A DNA stretch of 64,000 bases from Ramlibacter terrae (GTDB lineage Bacteria > Pseudomonadota > Gammaproteobacteria > Burkholderiales > Burkholderiaceae_C): contig CP053418.1 in NCBI GenBank assembly GCA_013127575.1, forward strand, positions 1,302,001-1,366,000, read 5' to 3'. The notes under the pieces are model-generated. The model searched no databases, was not told where the DNA came from, and saw only the letters and a program-made list of their open reading frames with translations. Shown here one piece after another: positions 30,041 to 41,388 of the stretch (positions are counted from its first letter, which is position 1; each line of letters begins with the position of its first letter). A program made the translations under genes and the position numbers.

Positions 30041-30152
30041 ACCTTTGAACGCAGAGGGCGCGAAGGATGCGCAGAAAACGCAGAAGGACATCCGATTCGA
30101 AAAGGTTTTTCTGCGTCTTCTGCGTACTTCTGCGCCCTCTGCGTTCAAGGTT
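30041..30152. repeat. long imperfect inverted repeat, TTGAACGCAGAGGGCGC type
   Basis: The left arm (ACCTTTGAACGCAGAGGGCG then CGCAGAAAACGCAGAAGGAC) is repeated as inverse complement on the right (CTGCGTCTTCTGCGTACTTC then CTGCGCCCTCTGCGTTCAAG). The two arms could fold into one long interrupted hairpin. The region is less GC-rich than its surroundings. It sits between ypfJ and rhlE, both on the plus strand. Confidence 0.8.
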
Positions 30153-30213
30153 GTCCGCTCCCGTTTCCCGCATTTGGCCCGGTTTTTGCAACGATGCGAC
30201 AATAGCCGGTTAG

Positions 30214-31637
30214 ATGTCAGACACCGAAATCCAATCCTTCTCCAAGCTGTCGCTGGCTGAGCCGCTTTCGCGGGCGGTGGCCGAAATGGGCTACGAGTCC
30301 ATGACGCCCATCCAGGCGCAGGCGATTCCCGTGGTGCTGCAGGGCCGCGACGTCATGGGCGCCGCCCAGACCGGCACCGGCAAGACCGCCGCCTTCTCGC
30401 TGCCCCTGCTGCAGCGGATGCTCAAGCACGAGAACGCCTCCACCTCGCCCGCCCGCCACCCGGTGCGCGCCCCGGTGCTGCTGCCCACGCGCGAACTCGC
30501 CGACCGGGTGGCCCAGCAGGTCAAGCTCTACGCCAAGTACACCAACCTGCGCAGCGCCGTCGTCTTCGGCGGCATGGACATGAAGCCGCAGACGGCCGAA
30601 CTCAAGCGCGGCGTCGAGGTGCTGGTGGCCACGCCGGGCCGGCTGCTCGACCACATCGAGGCCAAGAACGCGGTACTGAACCAGGTCGAGTACGTGGTGC
30701 TCGACGAAGCCGACCGCATGCTCGACATCGGCTTCCTGCCGGACCTCCAGCGCATCCTCTCGTACCTGCCCAAGCAGCGCACGACGCTGCTGTTTTCCGC
30801 CACTTTCTCGCCCGAGATCAAGCGGCTGGCCAACAGCTACCTGCAGGACCCGGTCACCATCGAGGTGGCCCGGCCCAACGCCACCGCCTCGACGGTGGAG
30901 CAGCACTTCTACAGCGTCACCGACGACGACAAGCGCCGCGCCATCCACCAGATCGTGCGCCAGCGCGAACTGCGGCAGGCCTTCATCTTCGTCAACAGCA
31001 AGCTCGGCTGCGCCCGCCTCGCCCGCTCGCTCGAACGCGAGGGCATGAAGACGACCGCGCTGCACGGCGACAAAAGCCGGGACGAACGCCTGAAGGCGCT
31101 CGACGCCTTCAAGAAGGGCGAAGTCGACATGCTGGTGGCGACGGACGTCGCCGCGCGCGGCCTCGACATCAAGGACGTGCCGGCGGTGTTCAATTTCGAC
31201 GTGCCATTCAACGCCGAAGACTACGTGCACCGCATCGGCCGCACCGGCCGCGCCGGCGCATCGGGCCTGGCGGTCACGCTGGTGTCGCCGAGCGACAACC
31301 GCCTGATGGCCGACCTCGAGAAGCTGCTCAAGCGCAAGATCGAGATCGAGGCGCTGGAGTACGACGACGACCGCCCGCGCGGCCGCATCAACGACGGCCG
31401 CCGCGCCGGCGCGAAGCCGGCGACGAAGGCGAGCGCCGCGCGCCGGAAATCGTGCCGGAACGCCGCCGCGAACCGCGCCAGTCGAACGCCCCGCGCGACC
31501 CGTTCTTCGACCAGCCCTACCAGCCGCCGGAGCGCGAAGCCGCCCCGGCACGGGAAGCCGGCGCCAAGCCTACCAACCGCATCTCGGCCAACATCAAGCC
31601 GAAGCGCAAGGTGGCGGCGCTGTTCAAGTCCGAATAG
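30214..31637 (+). CDS. rhlE: DEAD-box ATP-dependent RNA helicase, RhlE-like
   Basis: All helicase motifs are present: Q motif (GYESMTPIQAQAIPVVLQGR), motif I AAQTGTGKTAAFSLPLLQ, Ia PTRELADRVAQQV, Ib ATPGRLLDHI, II VLDEADRMLDIGF, III LLFSATFSPEI, IV FIFVNSKLGCARLA, V ATDVAARGLDI and VI YVHRIGRTGRAGASG. The C-terminal tail is basic and low-complexity and crosses a break near 31419 to end NRISANIKPKRKVAALFKSE. About 475 residues. RhlE proteins remodel rRNA or mRNA structure and are cold-related in many bacteria. Confidence 0.92.
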
Positions 31638-31641
31638 TTCC

Positions 31642-31721
31642 TGTCATCCCGGCCTCGCGCCGGGATCCACGCGGCGCAAAGTTGCGCGCGGGGCTGGATT
31701 GCGGGTCGAGCCCGCACGACA
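31642..31721 (+). repeat. 80-bp double-palindrome dispersed repeat, copy 1
   Basis: Starts TGTCATCCCGGCCTCGCGCC with a CCCGG/CCGGG hairpin and ends with a second hairpin GCGGGTCGAGCCCGC followed by ACGACA. It aligns along its whole length with the reverse complement of the element at 58756-58836. It lies immediately after the rhlE stop and before the apaH stop, between convergent genes. Confidence 0.8.
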
Positions 31722-31730
31722 GCGAAGCGG

Positions 31731-32558
31731 TCAATCCCCCGGCGCCTGCGCCTGCGGGCACTGAACCTGCACCACCTCGTGCGCCCCGCCGGCGTCCAGC
31801 CGCAGCGCGCTGAGGCAGCCGCCCCAGACGCAGCCGGTGTCCAGCGAGATCAGGTCCGGCCGCAGCAGCAGCCCCAGCGTGGACCAATGCCCGAAAGCGA
31901 CTGGCACGCCCGCTGTCTTGCGGTCCGGCACGTCGAACCACGGCAGGCAACCCGGCGGGGCGTCGCGCAAACCGCCGCTCGCGCGCAGGTCCATCACGCC
32001 TTCCGGCGTGCAGAAGCGCAGGCGGGTAAGCGCATTGACGATCACCCGCAGGCGGTCGTGTCCGGCCAGGCCGTCGCTCCACTGCGCCGGCTCGTCGCCG
32101 TACATGTGGGCCGGGAAGCCGGCCAGGACCGGGCCGCGCAGCACGGCCTCCACCTCGCCCGCCAGCGCCAGCGCCTGCCGCAGGTCCCACTGCGGCAGCA
32201 CGCCGCCGTGGACCATCAGGATGCCGTGCGCATGCAGCGCCATCGCGCGGTGGCGCAGCCAGTCCAGCAGGGCCTCGCGGTCCGGGGCGCGCAAGATCTC
32301 GTCCATCGTGTCGTTGCGGTGCGACGCGCGGTGGCCGTGCGCCACCGCCAGCAGGCTCAGGTCGTGGTTGCCCAGCAGGCACCGCGCGGCGTCGCCGTAC
32401 GCCATCAGCCGGCGCAGCACGGCGGCCGAAGACGGCCCGCGGTTCACGAGGTCGCCCAGCACGTAGAGCGTGTCGCGGCTGGGCGAGAAACCGATCTTCT
32501 CCAGCAGGCGCGCCAGCGGTCCGTCGCAGCCCCGGATGTCGCCGAGCAGGTAGTCCAT
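31731..32558 (-). CDS. apaH: symmetrical bis(5'-nucleosyl)-tetraphosphatase
   Basis: Hydrolyses Ap4A to two ADP in the cytosol. Metallophosphatase motifs are in place: MDYLLGDIRGCDGPLARLLE (the usual GDIHG/GDIQG is GDIRG), TLYVLGDLVNRGPSS, ARCLLGNHDLSLLAVAHG, ILMVHGGVLPQW and LISLDTGCVWGGCLSALRL. Uninterrupted, 275 residues. I start at MDYLLGD because the family begins there; an upstream ATG would add 22 unlike residues. Divergent from the CNNM gene. Confidence 0.93.
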   Translation of the reverse strand: MDYLLGDIRGCDGPLARLLEKIGFSPSRDTLYVLGDLVNRGPSSAAVLRRLMAYGDAARCLLGNHDLSLLAVAHGHRASHRNDTMDEILRAPDREALLDWLRHRAMALHAHGILMVHGGVLPQWDLRQALALAGEVEAVLRGPVLAGFPAHMYGDEPAQWSDGLAGHDRLRVIVNALTRLRFCTPEGVMDLRASGGLRDAPPGCLPWFDVPDRKTAGVPVAFGHWSTLGLLLRPDLISLDTGCVWGGCLSALRLDAGGAHEVVQVQCPQAQAPGD

Positions 32559-32647
32559 CAGTTGTGTGGCATCGGTGTCGGGCCGCGCGGCGCCGGGTGT
32601 CCGGCGCCGTGCAGTACAGTTCAATGCTTGCGATTCTGTCCCGATTC

Positions 32648-33968
32648 ATGGATTTCCTGCTGATCGCGCTGCTGACGCTGCTCAACGGCCTGTTCGCCAT
32701 GTCCGAAATGGCGCTGGCGTCCAGCCGCAAGGCGCGGCTCGCCGCATTGGCCGAAACCGGCGACGGCGGTGCCCAGGCGGCGCTGCGCCTGATGGACAAC
32801 CCGACCAGCTTCCTGTCCACCGTGCAGGTCGGCATCACGTCCATCGGCATGCTCAACGGCATCATCGGCGAAGCGGCGTTCAGCGCCGAACTCGCCCAAT
32901 GGCTGCGCGACCGGGGCGCGCCGCTGCGCACGTCGAACTACGCCGCCACGGCCATCGTGGTGATGACCATCACCTACATCACCATCGTCTTCGGCGAACT
33001 GGTGCCCAAGCGCATCGGCCAGCTCTACCCCGAGAGCGTCTCGCGCATCGCCGCGCGGCCCATGCGCTGGCTCGCCAAGGCCGCCGGCCCGTTCGTGCTG
33101 CTGCTCTCCGGCTCCACGCAGGCCGTGCTGAAGGTGCTGGCGATCGACACGACCACGCCGCGCGGCATGACCGAGGAAGAGATCGCCCACAGCCGGAAGA
33201 GGGCGTGGACGCCGGCGTGATCGAGCAGCAGGAGCACCAGATGGTGCGCAACGTGTTCCACCTCGACGACCGCCCGCTCACCTCGATGATGGTGCCGCGC
33301 TCGGACATCCAGTGGCTCGACGCCTCCCTGTCGGTGCGCGAGAGCCTGCAGCGCGCCGGCGAAGGCGACGCCCATTCCACGGTACCCGGTGTGCCGCGGC
33401 TCGCTCGACGACGTGGTGGGCCTGGTCAGCGTGGCGAAGCTGCTGGCGCTCGGCCCCTCGCACGAAGGCGCGGTCGAGCCGCACGCGATCCCGGCGGTGT
33501 TCGTACCGGAGACGCTCAGCGGCATGGAACTGCTGGAGCAGTTCCGCGGCGAGTCGGCGCGCCTCATGTTCGTGGTGGACGAATACGGCGTGGTGCAGGG
33601 CCTGATCACGCCGCACGACCTGCTCGAGGCCATCACGGGCGAGCTGCAGCCGCGCGGCGACGACGAGGCTGGGCCACGCGGCGCGAGGACGGCACTGGCT
33701 GCTCGACGGCCTGATGCCGATCTCCGAACTGAAGGCGCGGCTGGACATCCGCGACCTGCCCGAGGAAGACAAGGGCCGCTACAACACGCTGGCCGGCCTG
33801 CTGATGGCCGTGTCGGGTTCATTGCCCGCAACGGGCGAACGCATCGACTGCGGCGACTGGATGTTCGAGGTCGTGGACCTCGACGGCCGCCGCATCGACA
33901 AGGTGCTGGCGTCGCCCGTGCCCGTGCCCGTGCCCGGGCCGCGGGACGCGGCGGCGCAGCAGGCCTGA
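32648..33968 (+). CDS. CNNM/CorC-type membrane transporter (hemolysin-family, UPF0053)
   Basis: N-terminal CNNM membrane domain (MDFLLIALLTLLNGLFAMSE, STVQVGITSIGMLNGIIGEA, AIVVMTITYITIVFGELVPK), a pair of CBS domains (DDRPLTSMMVPRSDIQWLDA, RGSLDDVVGLVSVAKLLAL, LMFVVDEYGVVQGLITPHDL), and a C-terminal transporter-associated CorC/HlyC domain (DGLMPISELKARLDIRDLP). Breaks near 33194, 33380, 33670 and 33695 are bridged. About 440 residues, ending in a VPVPVPGP micro-repeat. Family members move Mg2+/Co2+; specificity here is not shown. Confidence 0.88.
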
Positions 33969-33987
33969 GCAAGAAGGAAGAGGGACC

Positions 33988-34739
33988 ATGGCCGATACCG
34001 CGTACTACGAGAAGCCGGTCCTGCTGGACCGCGAACTGCACCGCCACCGCCGCGTGCGCCCGGGGTCCAGCTTCGGCTTCGCCCGCCGGGCCAACTCGCT
34101 CTACCCGGCGGGCGTGGAGTTCAACGAGGCGTGCAAGGAGTACGCGATCGTGTTCACCCGCACGCCCGAGGGCCGCACCATTCCCGTGGTGATGCTCGGC
34201 TTGCGCACCCGCGAGAACCTGTTCGTCGTGGACGACGAAGGGCGCTGGACCGGCCGCTACGTGCCGGCCTTCGTGCGGCGCTACCCGTTCGTGCTGGCGC
34301 AACTGCCCGGCGAGTCGCTGGCGGTCTGCATGGACGAGGCCTATGCCGGCATCAACGAGGCCGAGGGCGAGGCACTGTTCGACGCGCAGGGCAACGACAC
34401 GCCCTTCCTGCGCAACGCGCTCGACTTCCTCACGCAGTACCAGCACGAGTACCAGCGCACCGAGGCCTTCTGCCAGCGGCTGGAACAGGCCGGCCTGCTG
34501 GTGGAGATGAACGCGCGCGCCGACCTCGTGGACGGCCGCAGCTTCACGGTGGGCAGCGTGTACGTGGTGGACGAGAAGAAGCTGATGGCGCTGCCCGACG
34601 CCACGGTGCTGTCGCTGTTCCGCGCCGGCGAGCTGCACTGGTCTCGATGCACCTCGTGTCGCTGTCGAACATGCAGGCGCTGGTCGACCGCATCGCCCAG
34701 CGCACCCAGCCGCTGCAGCCGCCGCCGCTGCCGGCCTAG
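33988..34739 (+). CDS. SapC family protein
   Basis: Related to the Campylobacter S-layer secretion protein SapC: PVLLDRELHRHRRVRPGSSF, ANSLYPAGVEFNEACKEYAI, GLRTRENLFVVDDEGRWTGR, YVPAFVRRYPFVLAQLPGES and LTQYQHEYQRTEAFCQRLEQ. A break near 34639 is bridged (ELHLVSMHLVSLSNM), giving about 251 residues. No signal peptide or membrane helix was seen, so it is likely cytosolic. AGGAAGAGGG precedes the ATG. The family's function is unclear. Confidence 0.85.
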
Positions 34740-34751
34740 GGGCCCGCGGCG

Positions 34752-35108
34752 CTAGCTTTGCAGCGCCTCGCGGCCCGCGAAGCGGCGCGGGTCGATCACT
34801 TCCAGCACGCCTTCGGCCTCCAGCATCAGCAGGAGCTGGTCGAGCTGCTCGGGCGCCATGCGCGAGCGCGCGAGGATCCACTGGCGGTTCACCGGCCGCT
34901 GGCTCATCACGGAAAAGATGCGGTAGATGTCGGCGGTGCGCCCGGTCTCGGGCAGCTCCGGCCACGAACGCAGCCGGTAGATGAGGTCGACGGCGGGCGC
35001 GGCCGCGGCGGCGTCGAAAGCCGTCGGCGCCCGGGCGGCATCGGTCTCGGCGGTTCCCCGGCCAACGCCAAACAGCCGGCGCATGGTGTCAAGGGTCGTG
35101 GTTAGCAT
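34752..35108 (-). CDS. hypothetical protein, possible winged-helix domain
   Basis: 118 residues, uninterrupted. The C-terminal half looks like a small helix-turn-helix (IFSVMSQRPVNRQWILARSR followed by PEQLDQLLLMLEAEGVLEVI); the middle is Ala-rich. An internal ATG eight codons in (MRRLFGVGRG) may be the true start. It sits at the 3' side of the sapC-type gene, on the opposite strand. No family was recognised. Confidence 0.6.
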   Translation of the reverse strand: MLTTTLDTMRRLFGVGRGTAETDAARAPTAFDAAAAAPAVDLIYRLRSWPELPETGRTADIYRIFSVMSQRPVNRQWILARSRMAPEQLDQLLLMLEAEGVLEVIDPRRFAGREALQS

Positions 35109-35192
35109 GCATCCAGTGTCTCGTAAGGCCGAGCACCCCAGTTAGGAGAAACGGGCGCGGGTTGCTCAGCCCTTTCCTTAAGGCTTTCGTAC

Positions 35193-35572
35193 TCAGGCCT
35201 GCAGCCAGCGCACGGTGGCGATCCCCAGCGCGGTCAGCGCCAGCGATCCCAGCAGGTGGACCCCTGCCGTCGCCAACGCCCGGAAAATCGGCCATCATGC
35301 AGCTGTGCCACGACTTCTGCCGAGAATGTGGAGAAGGTCGTGAGGCCGCCGAGCAGGCCGGTGACGACGAACAGGCGCACCTCCGGCGGCCAATCCGGCC
35401 TTTGCGCGAGCAGGGCCACCGCGACACCGATGCCGAAGCCGCCCACCAGGTTGGCAGCCAGCGTCCCCAGCGGCAGCGACGGCAGCAGCGGGTTCAGCCG
35501 GGTGGCGAGTGCCCAGCGCAGCAGCGCCCCGGTGGTGGCGCCGGCGCCGATGGCGGCAACGGAAGTCAGCAT
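35193..35572 (-). CDS. crcB: fluoride ion channel/exporter CrcB
   Basis: Four hydrophobic helices and the Fluc family signature: [40 protein letters not shown] and [21 protein letters not shown] break near 35283 is bridged and the tail reads [20 protein letters not shown]. About 126 residues. CrcB exports fluoride as a dual-topology dimer. I looked for a fluoride riboswitch upstream and did not see one. Confidence 0.9.
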
Positions 35573-35656
35573 GCGGCCTTATACCCTCGGAAGGCCCCTG
35601 CGCCGCGCGAGACTCTGGAAAAATGGAACGCGCGCACGCTTGGCGCAGGGGAGGCC

Positions 35657-38083
35657 ATGCAGGAAACAACGGTGTCACCGGCGTCGGACCGCCTGTTCGC
35701 CGCAGTCGTCAGCCTCGGGTACCTCTGGGCGGGCTGGTCTGGATCGGGCTGTCCGACCGCGCCGGCAACCTCCTCTTCTCGTCCTCCGAAGCCGTGACCC
35801 GCTTCCAGACCGGAAGGGCGTCGGTTTCGTCCTGGTCAGCACGGTGCTGGTGTTCCTGCTGGCGGCGCGCGGCAGCCGCCACATGCCGGCGCGCCCGGGC
35901 GGGCCCAGCCGCGTCGGCCTGAGCGCGCTGCTGGCCGGGCTGGTCTGGTCACGGCGGTGCCGCTGGTGGCGACGCTCGGCTTCAACGTGCTGCGGCAGAC
36001 GCGGGTCAGCGTGCAGGAGGCCGATGCGCTGGTGCAGGGCTTCGCCCACGCCACCAGCGCGCGCCTGCAGGCCTACCTCGAAGACCGTTACCGCGTGGCC
36101 GGCCGCCTCGCCCCGCCGCCGACGGACGCGACGGACTTGTCGGGCGCCTGCGACCCGGCGTGGTCGCAGGCGCTTTCGCTGCTCGACGACATCACGGACG
36201 CCCTCCTGCTCGACGCCGACGGCAACGTCGTGTGCGCAGCGAGCGGGGGCGTGGGCGTGCGGGTCACGGCGGCGGAGCTGCGGCGCGGCATGCTGGTGAG
36301 CCTGCCGGCGCCGGGCGGCCGCCAGGACATCGTGGCCCTGACCCACCCCGTCGACGCGACCGGCGAGACCGGGAGCGTGCAATTGCTGCTGGCGCGCTCG
36401 CGGCTGCAGCGGCTGGCGTCGGGCAGCGCGGCGGGCGGCGTCTCCATCGCCCTCGTGACCGACGAAGGCCGGCTGCTGGCGGAAGCGCCGGAGGCGGGCG
36501 GCCAGCCCATGGACGTCGCGGAGATCGCCCTGCTGGCGCGCGACGCCCGCGCGGGCGGCGCCTCGCGCATCGCGCGGGGCGCGGACGGCCACGAGCGGCT
36601 GCATGGGCTGCGGCGGGTCAACGGCAGCAACCTGGTGGTGGCCGCGGGCCTCGCCACCGAGGAAACCATCGGCCCGGTGCGCCGCCGCCTTGCGTTCGGT
36701 CGGCGCCGCGGCGGCCGTGGTGCTGCTGGCCGGGCTGCTGCTGGCCATCATCGTGCGCCGCATCGCCGGCCCGATGAAGGCGCTGGCCCAGACCGCGGAG
36801 GCGGTGGCCGGCGGCGACCTCGGGCGGCGCGCGCCCGAGGCCGGTCCGCCGGAGGTCGCGGGCGTCGCGCTGCAGTTCAACCGCATGCTCGACCGCCTGC
36901 CCGCGGTGGAGCGCGAGCTGCGCGAAAGCGAGGAGCGGCACCGCACCTTGCTGGAGAACCTGTCGCGCAACATGCCGGCCATGATCTTCCAGCTGCGGAT
37001 GGAGCCGGATGGCCGCACCAGCCTGCCGTTCGCGAGCGACGCGAGCCTGCGGCTGCTGGAACTCACGCCCGAGGCGCTGGCGGCCGACTTCGCGGTGGCG
37101 CTCGAGCGGGTGCATCCCGACGACGTCGCCGGCACCATCGAGAAGCTGCGGCAGTCGCGCGAGCAGCTCTCCAACCTGTACGCGCGCTACCGCGTGGTGC
37201 TGCCGCAGGGCGGCCTGCGCTACTACCTGACCAGCGCGCAGCCCCAGCTGATGGCCGACGGCGCCTGCGTGTGGCACGGCTGCACGCTCGACGTGACGAC
37301 GCTGGAAGAAGCGCGCATCGCCCTGCGCGAGATCAACGAGACGCTGGAGGCGCGCGTCGCCGAACGCACGCGCGCGCTGGCCGCCGCCAACGAGTCGCTG
37401 GAGAGCTTTTCGTACTCGGTGGCGCACGACCTGCGCGCGCCGCTGGCCGCCATCGAAGGCTTCACCGCCGCCCTGCCGGCCGTGCTGGAGAAAGGCGACG
37501 CGGCCCGGCTGGCACGGCTGGCCGACCGCGTCGCGGCCAACACCCGGCAGATGGGCGCGATGATCGACGGCCTGCTGCAGGTGGCCCGGGCCGGCAAGGG
37601 CGAGCTGGAGGACGCGCCGGTGGCGATGGGCGGGCTGGTGCAGCGCGTGCTCGCCGAACTCGCCCTGCCGCCGTCGTCGCAGGTGGAGGCGGGCGCCTTG
37701 CCGGTGGTGCGCGGCGACGCGGCCACGCTGCGCCGGTGTGGTGGAACCTGCTCGCCAACGCCGCGAAGTTCAGCGCGCAGCGCGCGCAGCCGCGCATCGT
37801 CGTCGCGTGCGAGTTGCGCGACGCCGATCTCGTGTTTTCGGTGTGCGACAACGGGGCCGGCTTCGATCCGCAGTACGCCGGCCGGCTGTTCACCGCCTTC
37901 CAGCGGCTGCACGATGCGCGCGAGTTCGAGGGCACCGGCATCGGCCTGGCGCTGGTGCGCTGCGTCGTCGACCGGCATGGCGGCCGCGTCTGGGCCGAGG
38001 GGCGGCCCGACGAAGGCGCGTGCTTCTACTTCAGCCTGCCCGCCGGCCGGCTGGTGGCTACGCCGCCGGCGCCCACGACGTGA
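35657..38083 (+). CDS. large membrane sensor histidine kinase with HAMP and PAS
   Basis: About 810 residues. Order: two or three N-terminal membrane segments ([36 protein letters not shown]), a periplasmic sensor region (about 110-330), a further membrane helix ([20 protein letters not shown]), HAMP, a PAS domain ([20 protein letters not shown]), a coiled coil, the HisKA box ([19 protein letters not shown]) and HATPase motifs ([42 protein letters not shown]). Breaks near 35733, 35813, 35946, 36695 and 37736 are bridged. GGGGAGG precedes the ATG. Its last 26 bp overlap the convergent hybrid kinase. Confidence 0.85.
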
Positions 38084-41000
38084 GCGTGGCATGCGTGCGC
38101 TGCCACAGCGCATGCAGGGCTGCGCTGCGCTGCGCCGCATCCGCGGGCATCGCTTCGCGCGCCAGTGTTCCAGTTCGCCGCCCGCTTCGTGCAGCGCCAG
38201 CGCGCCGACGTTGCCGCCGCGCCCTTGAGCGCGTGCGCGGCGCTCGCCAGCGCCTGCGCGTCGCCGGCCGCGATGGCCGCCTCGATGGCCGCCAGGCGCA
38301 CCGGCGTGTCGGCGACGAACAAGGCGATGACCTCGCGCGTCATGCTCAGCTCCTCGTCGTCGAACTCGCGGAATTCCTCCAGCCGTCCGAAGTCCATCAC
38401 CGGTGTCTCGCCCGGCGCCGGCTCCGTCGCCACCGGCGCCGCAGCCGCCTCCTGCTGCGCGGTTTCGCTGCCGCGGCGGATCCACTTCTCCAGCGCCTGC
38501 GCCAGCGCCGCCACCTGCAGCGGCTTGGTCAGGTAGTCGTCCATGCCGGCTTCGGCGCAGCGCGCGCGGTCTTCGGCCGACGCCGCGGCCGTCACCGCGA
38601 TGATCGGCGGCGCCTTGCCGCCGCGCCGCCCGGATCTGGCGCGTGGCCTGCAGGCCGTCGATGTCGGGCATGTTGACGTCCATCAGGATGGCGTCGATGG
38701 CGTGGCCGTGCGCGGCCGCATGCGCCACCGCCTCGACGGCTTCGCGGCCGTCCGTGGCGGTGCGCACCTCGTAGCCCAGCTTCAGCAGGATGGCGCAGGC
38801 CACCTTGAGGTTGACGGCGTTGTCGTCGGCCACCAGCACCGTGGCGTGCTTCTCCTCGGCCGGCGCGGCGCTCGCCGGGCCGGCCGCGGGGTCTTCCGCC
38901 GACACGCAGCGCAGGAGGGTTTCGAACAGCTGGTTCTGCCGCGCCGGCTTGAGCAGGCGGGCATGGAACAGGCGCGCGGTGTCGTCGGCGGCCGGCATGA
39001 AGCCCGAACTGAGCAGCACCAGCGGGATGCGCGCCCAGGCGGCGTTGCCCTTGAGCGTGCGCGCCAGCGCCACGCCGTCCATCTCCGGCATGTGCATGTC
39101 GGTGACGACCAGTCCGGCAGCCGCGCGGTGCGCTGCAGCCAGTCCAGCGCGTCCTGCCCCGACTCGGCCGACGCCACCTCGATGCCCCACAGCTGCAACT
39201 GGCGCGAGAGCACGCGCACGTTGGTGGCGTGGTCGTCGACCACCAGCACGTGCAGCGACGCGAGCCGCCCCGCGTCGATCGGGTTGACCGAGGCGCCGAG
39301 TTCGGTCACCGGCGCCGCCACCGTGAACCAGAAGGTCGACCCGCGGCCGGCTTCGCTCTCCACCCCGATCTCGCCGCCCATCAGCTCCACCAGCCGCTTG
39401 CAGATCGCCAGGCCAGGCCGCTGCCGCCGTACTTGCGGGTGGTCGACGCGTCGACCTGCGAGAACGCCTCGAACAGCGAACCCACGCGTTCCGCCGGGAT
39501 GCCGATGCCGGTGTCGGTGACGCGGAACTCCAGCAGCGCGCGGCCTTCGCCGTCGTCCGCCTTCAGTTGCCGCACGTGCACCGCCACTTCGCCGCGCGGC
39601 GTGAACTTGACGGCGTTGTTGATCAGGTTGATCAGCACCTGCCGCAGCCGCGTGATGTCGCCCTTGATCGCCGCCGGCACCGCGCCCGGACCGGTTTCGG
39701 GGATGTCGATGATCAGCTCCAGGCCCTTGTCGCGGGCGCGGGGCGCGGCGATGTCGCAGGCCTCCTCGACGGCGCCGCGCACGCTCACCGGCTCCACTTC
39801 GAGTTCCAGCTTGCCCGACTCGATCTTCGAGAAATCGAGCACGTCGTTGATCACGGCCAGCAGCTGGTCGGACGACAGCCGGATGGTCTGCAGGTAGTCG
39901 CGCTGCTCCGGGTTGAGCGGGGTCTCGGCCAGCAGCGTGCCCATGCCGACCACGCCGTTCAGGGGCGTGCGGATCTCGTGGCTCATGGTCGCGAGGAAGG
40001 CAGCCTTGGCCGGGCCGCCGCCAGCGCTTCCTCGCGCGAGGCTTCCAGTTCGGAGGTGCGTTCGCGCACCCGCGCCTCCAGGCCTTCATTGGCGTCCTGC
40101 AGCGCGACCGCGTCGTCCTCCACCGGCGGCGGAAGGCCTGCAGCTGCTCGGCGCTGTCGTGCAGCACGCGCGAGAGCTGGTGCACGTCGCGGATGCGGGT
40201 GTCGGTCTCGATCACCGGCACTTCGCCGCGCCCGAGCTGCTCGGCCGCCAGCGACAGCCGGCCCAGCCGCTTGCCGATGGCGCGCGCCAGCAGGAACGCG
40301 ATCAGCGTGCACAGCGCGACCAGCGCGCCGCCCACGATGGCGGCCTGCCGGAAACCGCCGCGAATGTCGGCGGTGAAGTCGCTTTCCGGCGCGGCCACCA
40401 CCAGCGTCCAGCGCAGCCCGAGCGACTCGCCGAACGGCCGCTGCACCATGAGCAGGTGGTCGCCGTCCAGCGGCAGCCGCTGCAGGCGCGTGTTGGCCTG
40501 CACGCTGTCCGCGCTGCGGTTGGCGCGGATCGCCTGCAGCGCCGAGAACGCGGCGCGGATGATCGCGTTGCCGCTGTCGGCCGGGCTGCGCAGGGTGAAG
40601 CCGTTCCCGGCCGGCGCGAAGACGGCGTCGCCGGCCGAGCTGGCGACCAGCGCGCCCTTGTCGTCCACCACGAAGGCGCCGCCGCGCCCGCCGATGCGCT
40701 GCGTGCGCAGCACGTCGGCCAGCTTCTGCAGGTAGAGGTCGGCGGCGAACACGCCGGCCGCGCCGCCGTCGGCGTCGTAGACGGGTTGCGACAGCGTGAC
40801 CATCAGCTGGCGGCGCTCGGGCGACACGCGCAGCGGCGAAAACACGCGGCCCTTGGCTTCCATCGCGCCGGTGTACCAGGCGCTGGTGCGCGGCTCGAAG
40901 CTGGCGGTCTCGGCGGGCAGGGCGCGGCTGCGGTCGCCGGGCGTGGCCGCGAGCCAGAAGCCTCGGCCCGCGCCGCCCTGTGCCCGCACGGCGACCTTCA

Positions 41001-41388
41001 TGCCTTCGGGCGTGTTCTCCAGCCCGAAGTATTCGCCGTGGAGGTTGGCGAAGTGCAGCGCCGGCACGCGGGGTGAATGGCGTGCCAGCACGAAGGCGGT
41101 GGCTTCCAGGCGCTGCGGCTCGCGCAGCAGGACGCGGGCGCGTTCCTGTTCCGCGGGCGACAGGCGCTCGGGAAAGACCCCGTTGAGGACGTCGTGCGCC
41201 TGCCCCAGTTCGTGCTCGGTGCCCGCCTGCACCACCGCCGCCACCTGCGTGAGGATGGAGCCGGCCAGTTCTTCCACCGACGACGTGGCGGAGCGGCCGA
41301 GCACGAGCGCCACCAGCAGCGCCGGCACCGTCGCCAGCAGCACCAGGCTGGCCGCGAGCAGGCGGCGCAGCGACACCATCCGCTTCAT
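38058..41388 (-). CDS. hybrid sensor histidine kinase with two receivers and an HPt domain
   Basis: About 1,110 residues. An N-terminal helix ([20 protein letters not shown]), a dCache-like periplasmic sensor (about 35-310; [20 protein letters not shown]), a second helix ([20 protein letters not shown]), HAMP and coiled coil, HisKA ([19 protein letters not shown]), HATPase ([27 protein letters not shown]), two receivers with Asp in [16 protein letters not shown] and [15 protein letters not shown], then an HPt domain with His in [12 protein letters not shown]. Breaks near 40135, 40018, 39414, 39122, 38630, 38230 and 38160 are bridged. The start overlaps the stop of the receiver-cyclase gene (ATGA), so they are one unit. 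Confidence 0.88.

Noticed and set aside
35573..35656. Fluoride riboswitch upstream of crcB
   Set aside because: No pattern resembling the conserved pseudoknot core was visible in the leader.
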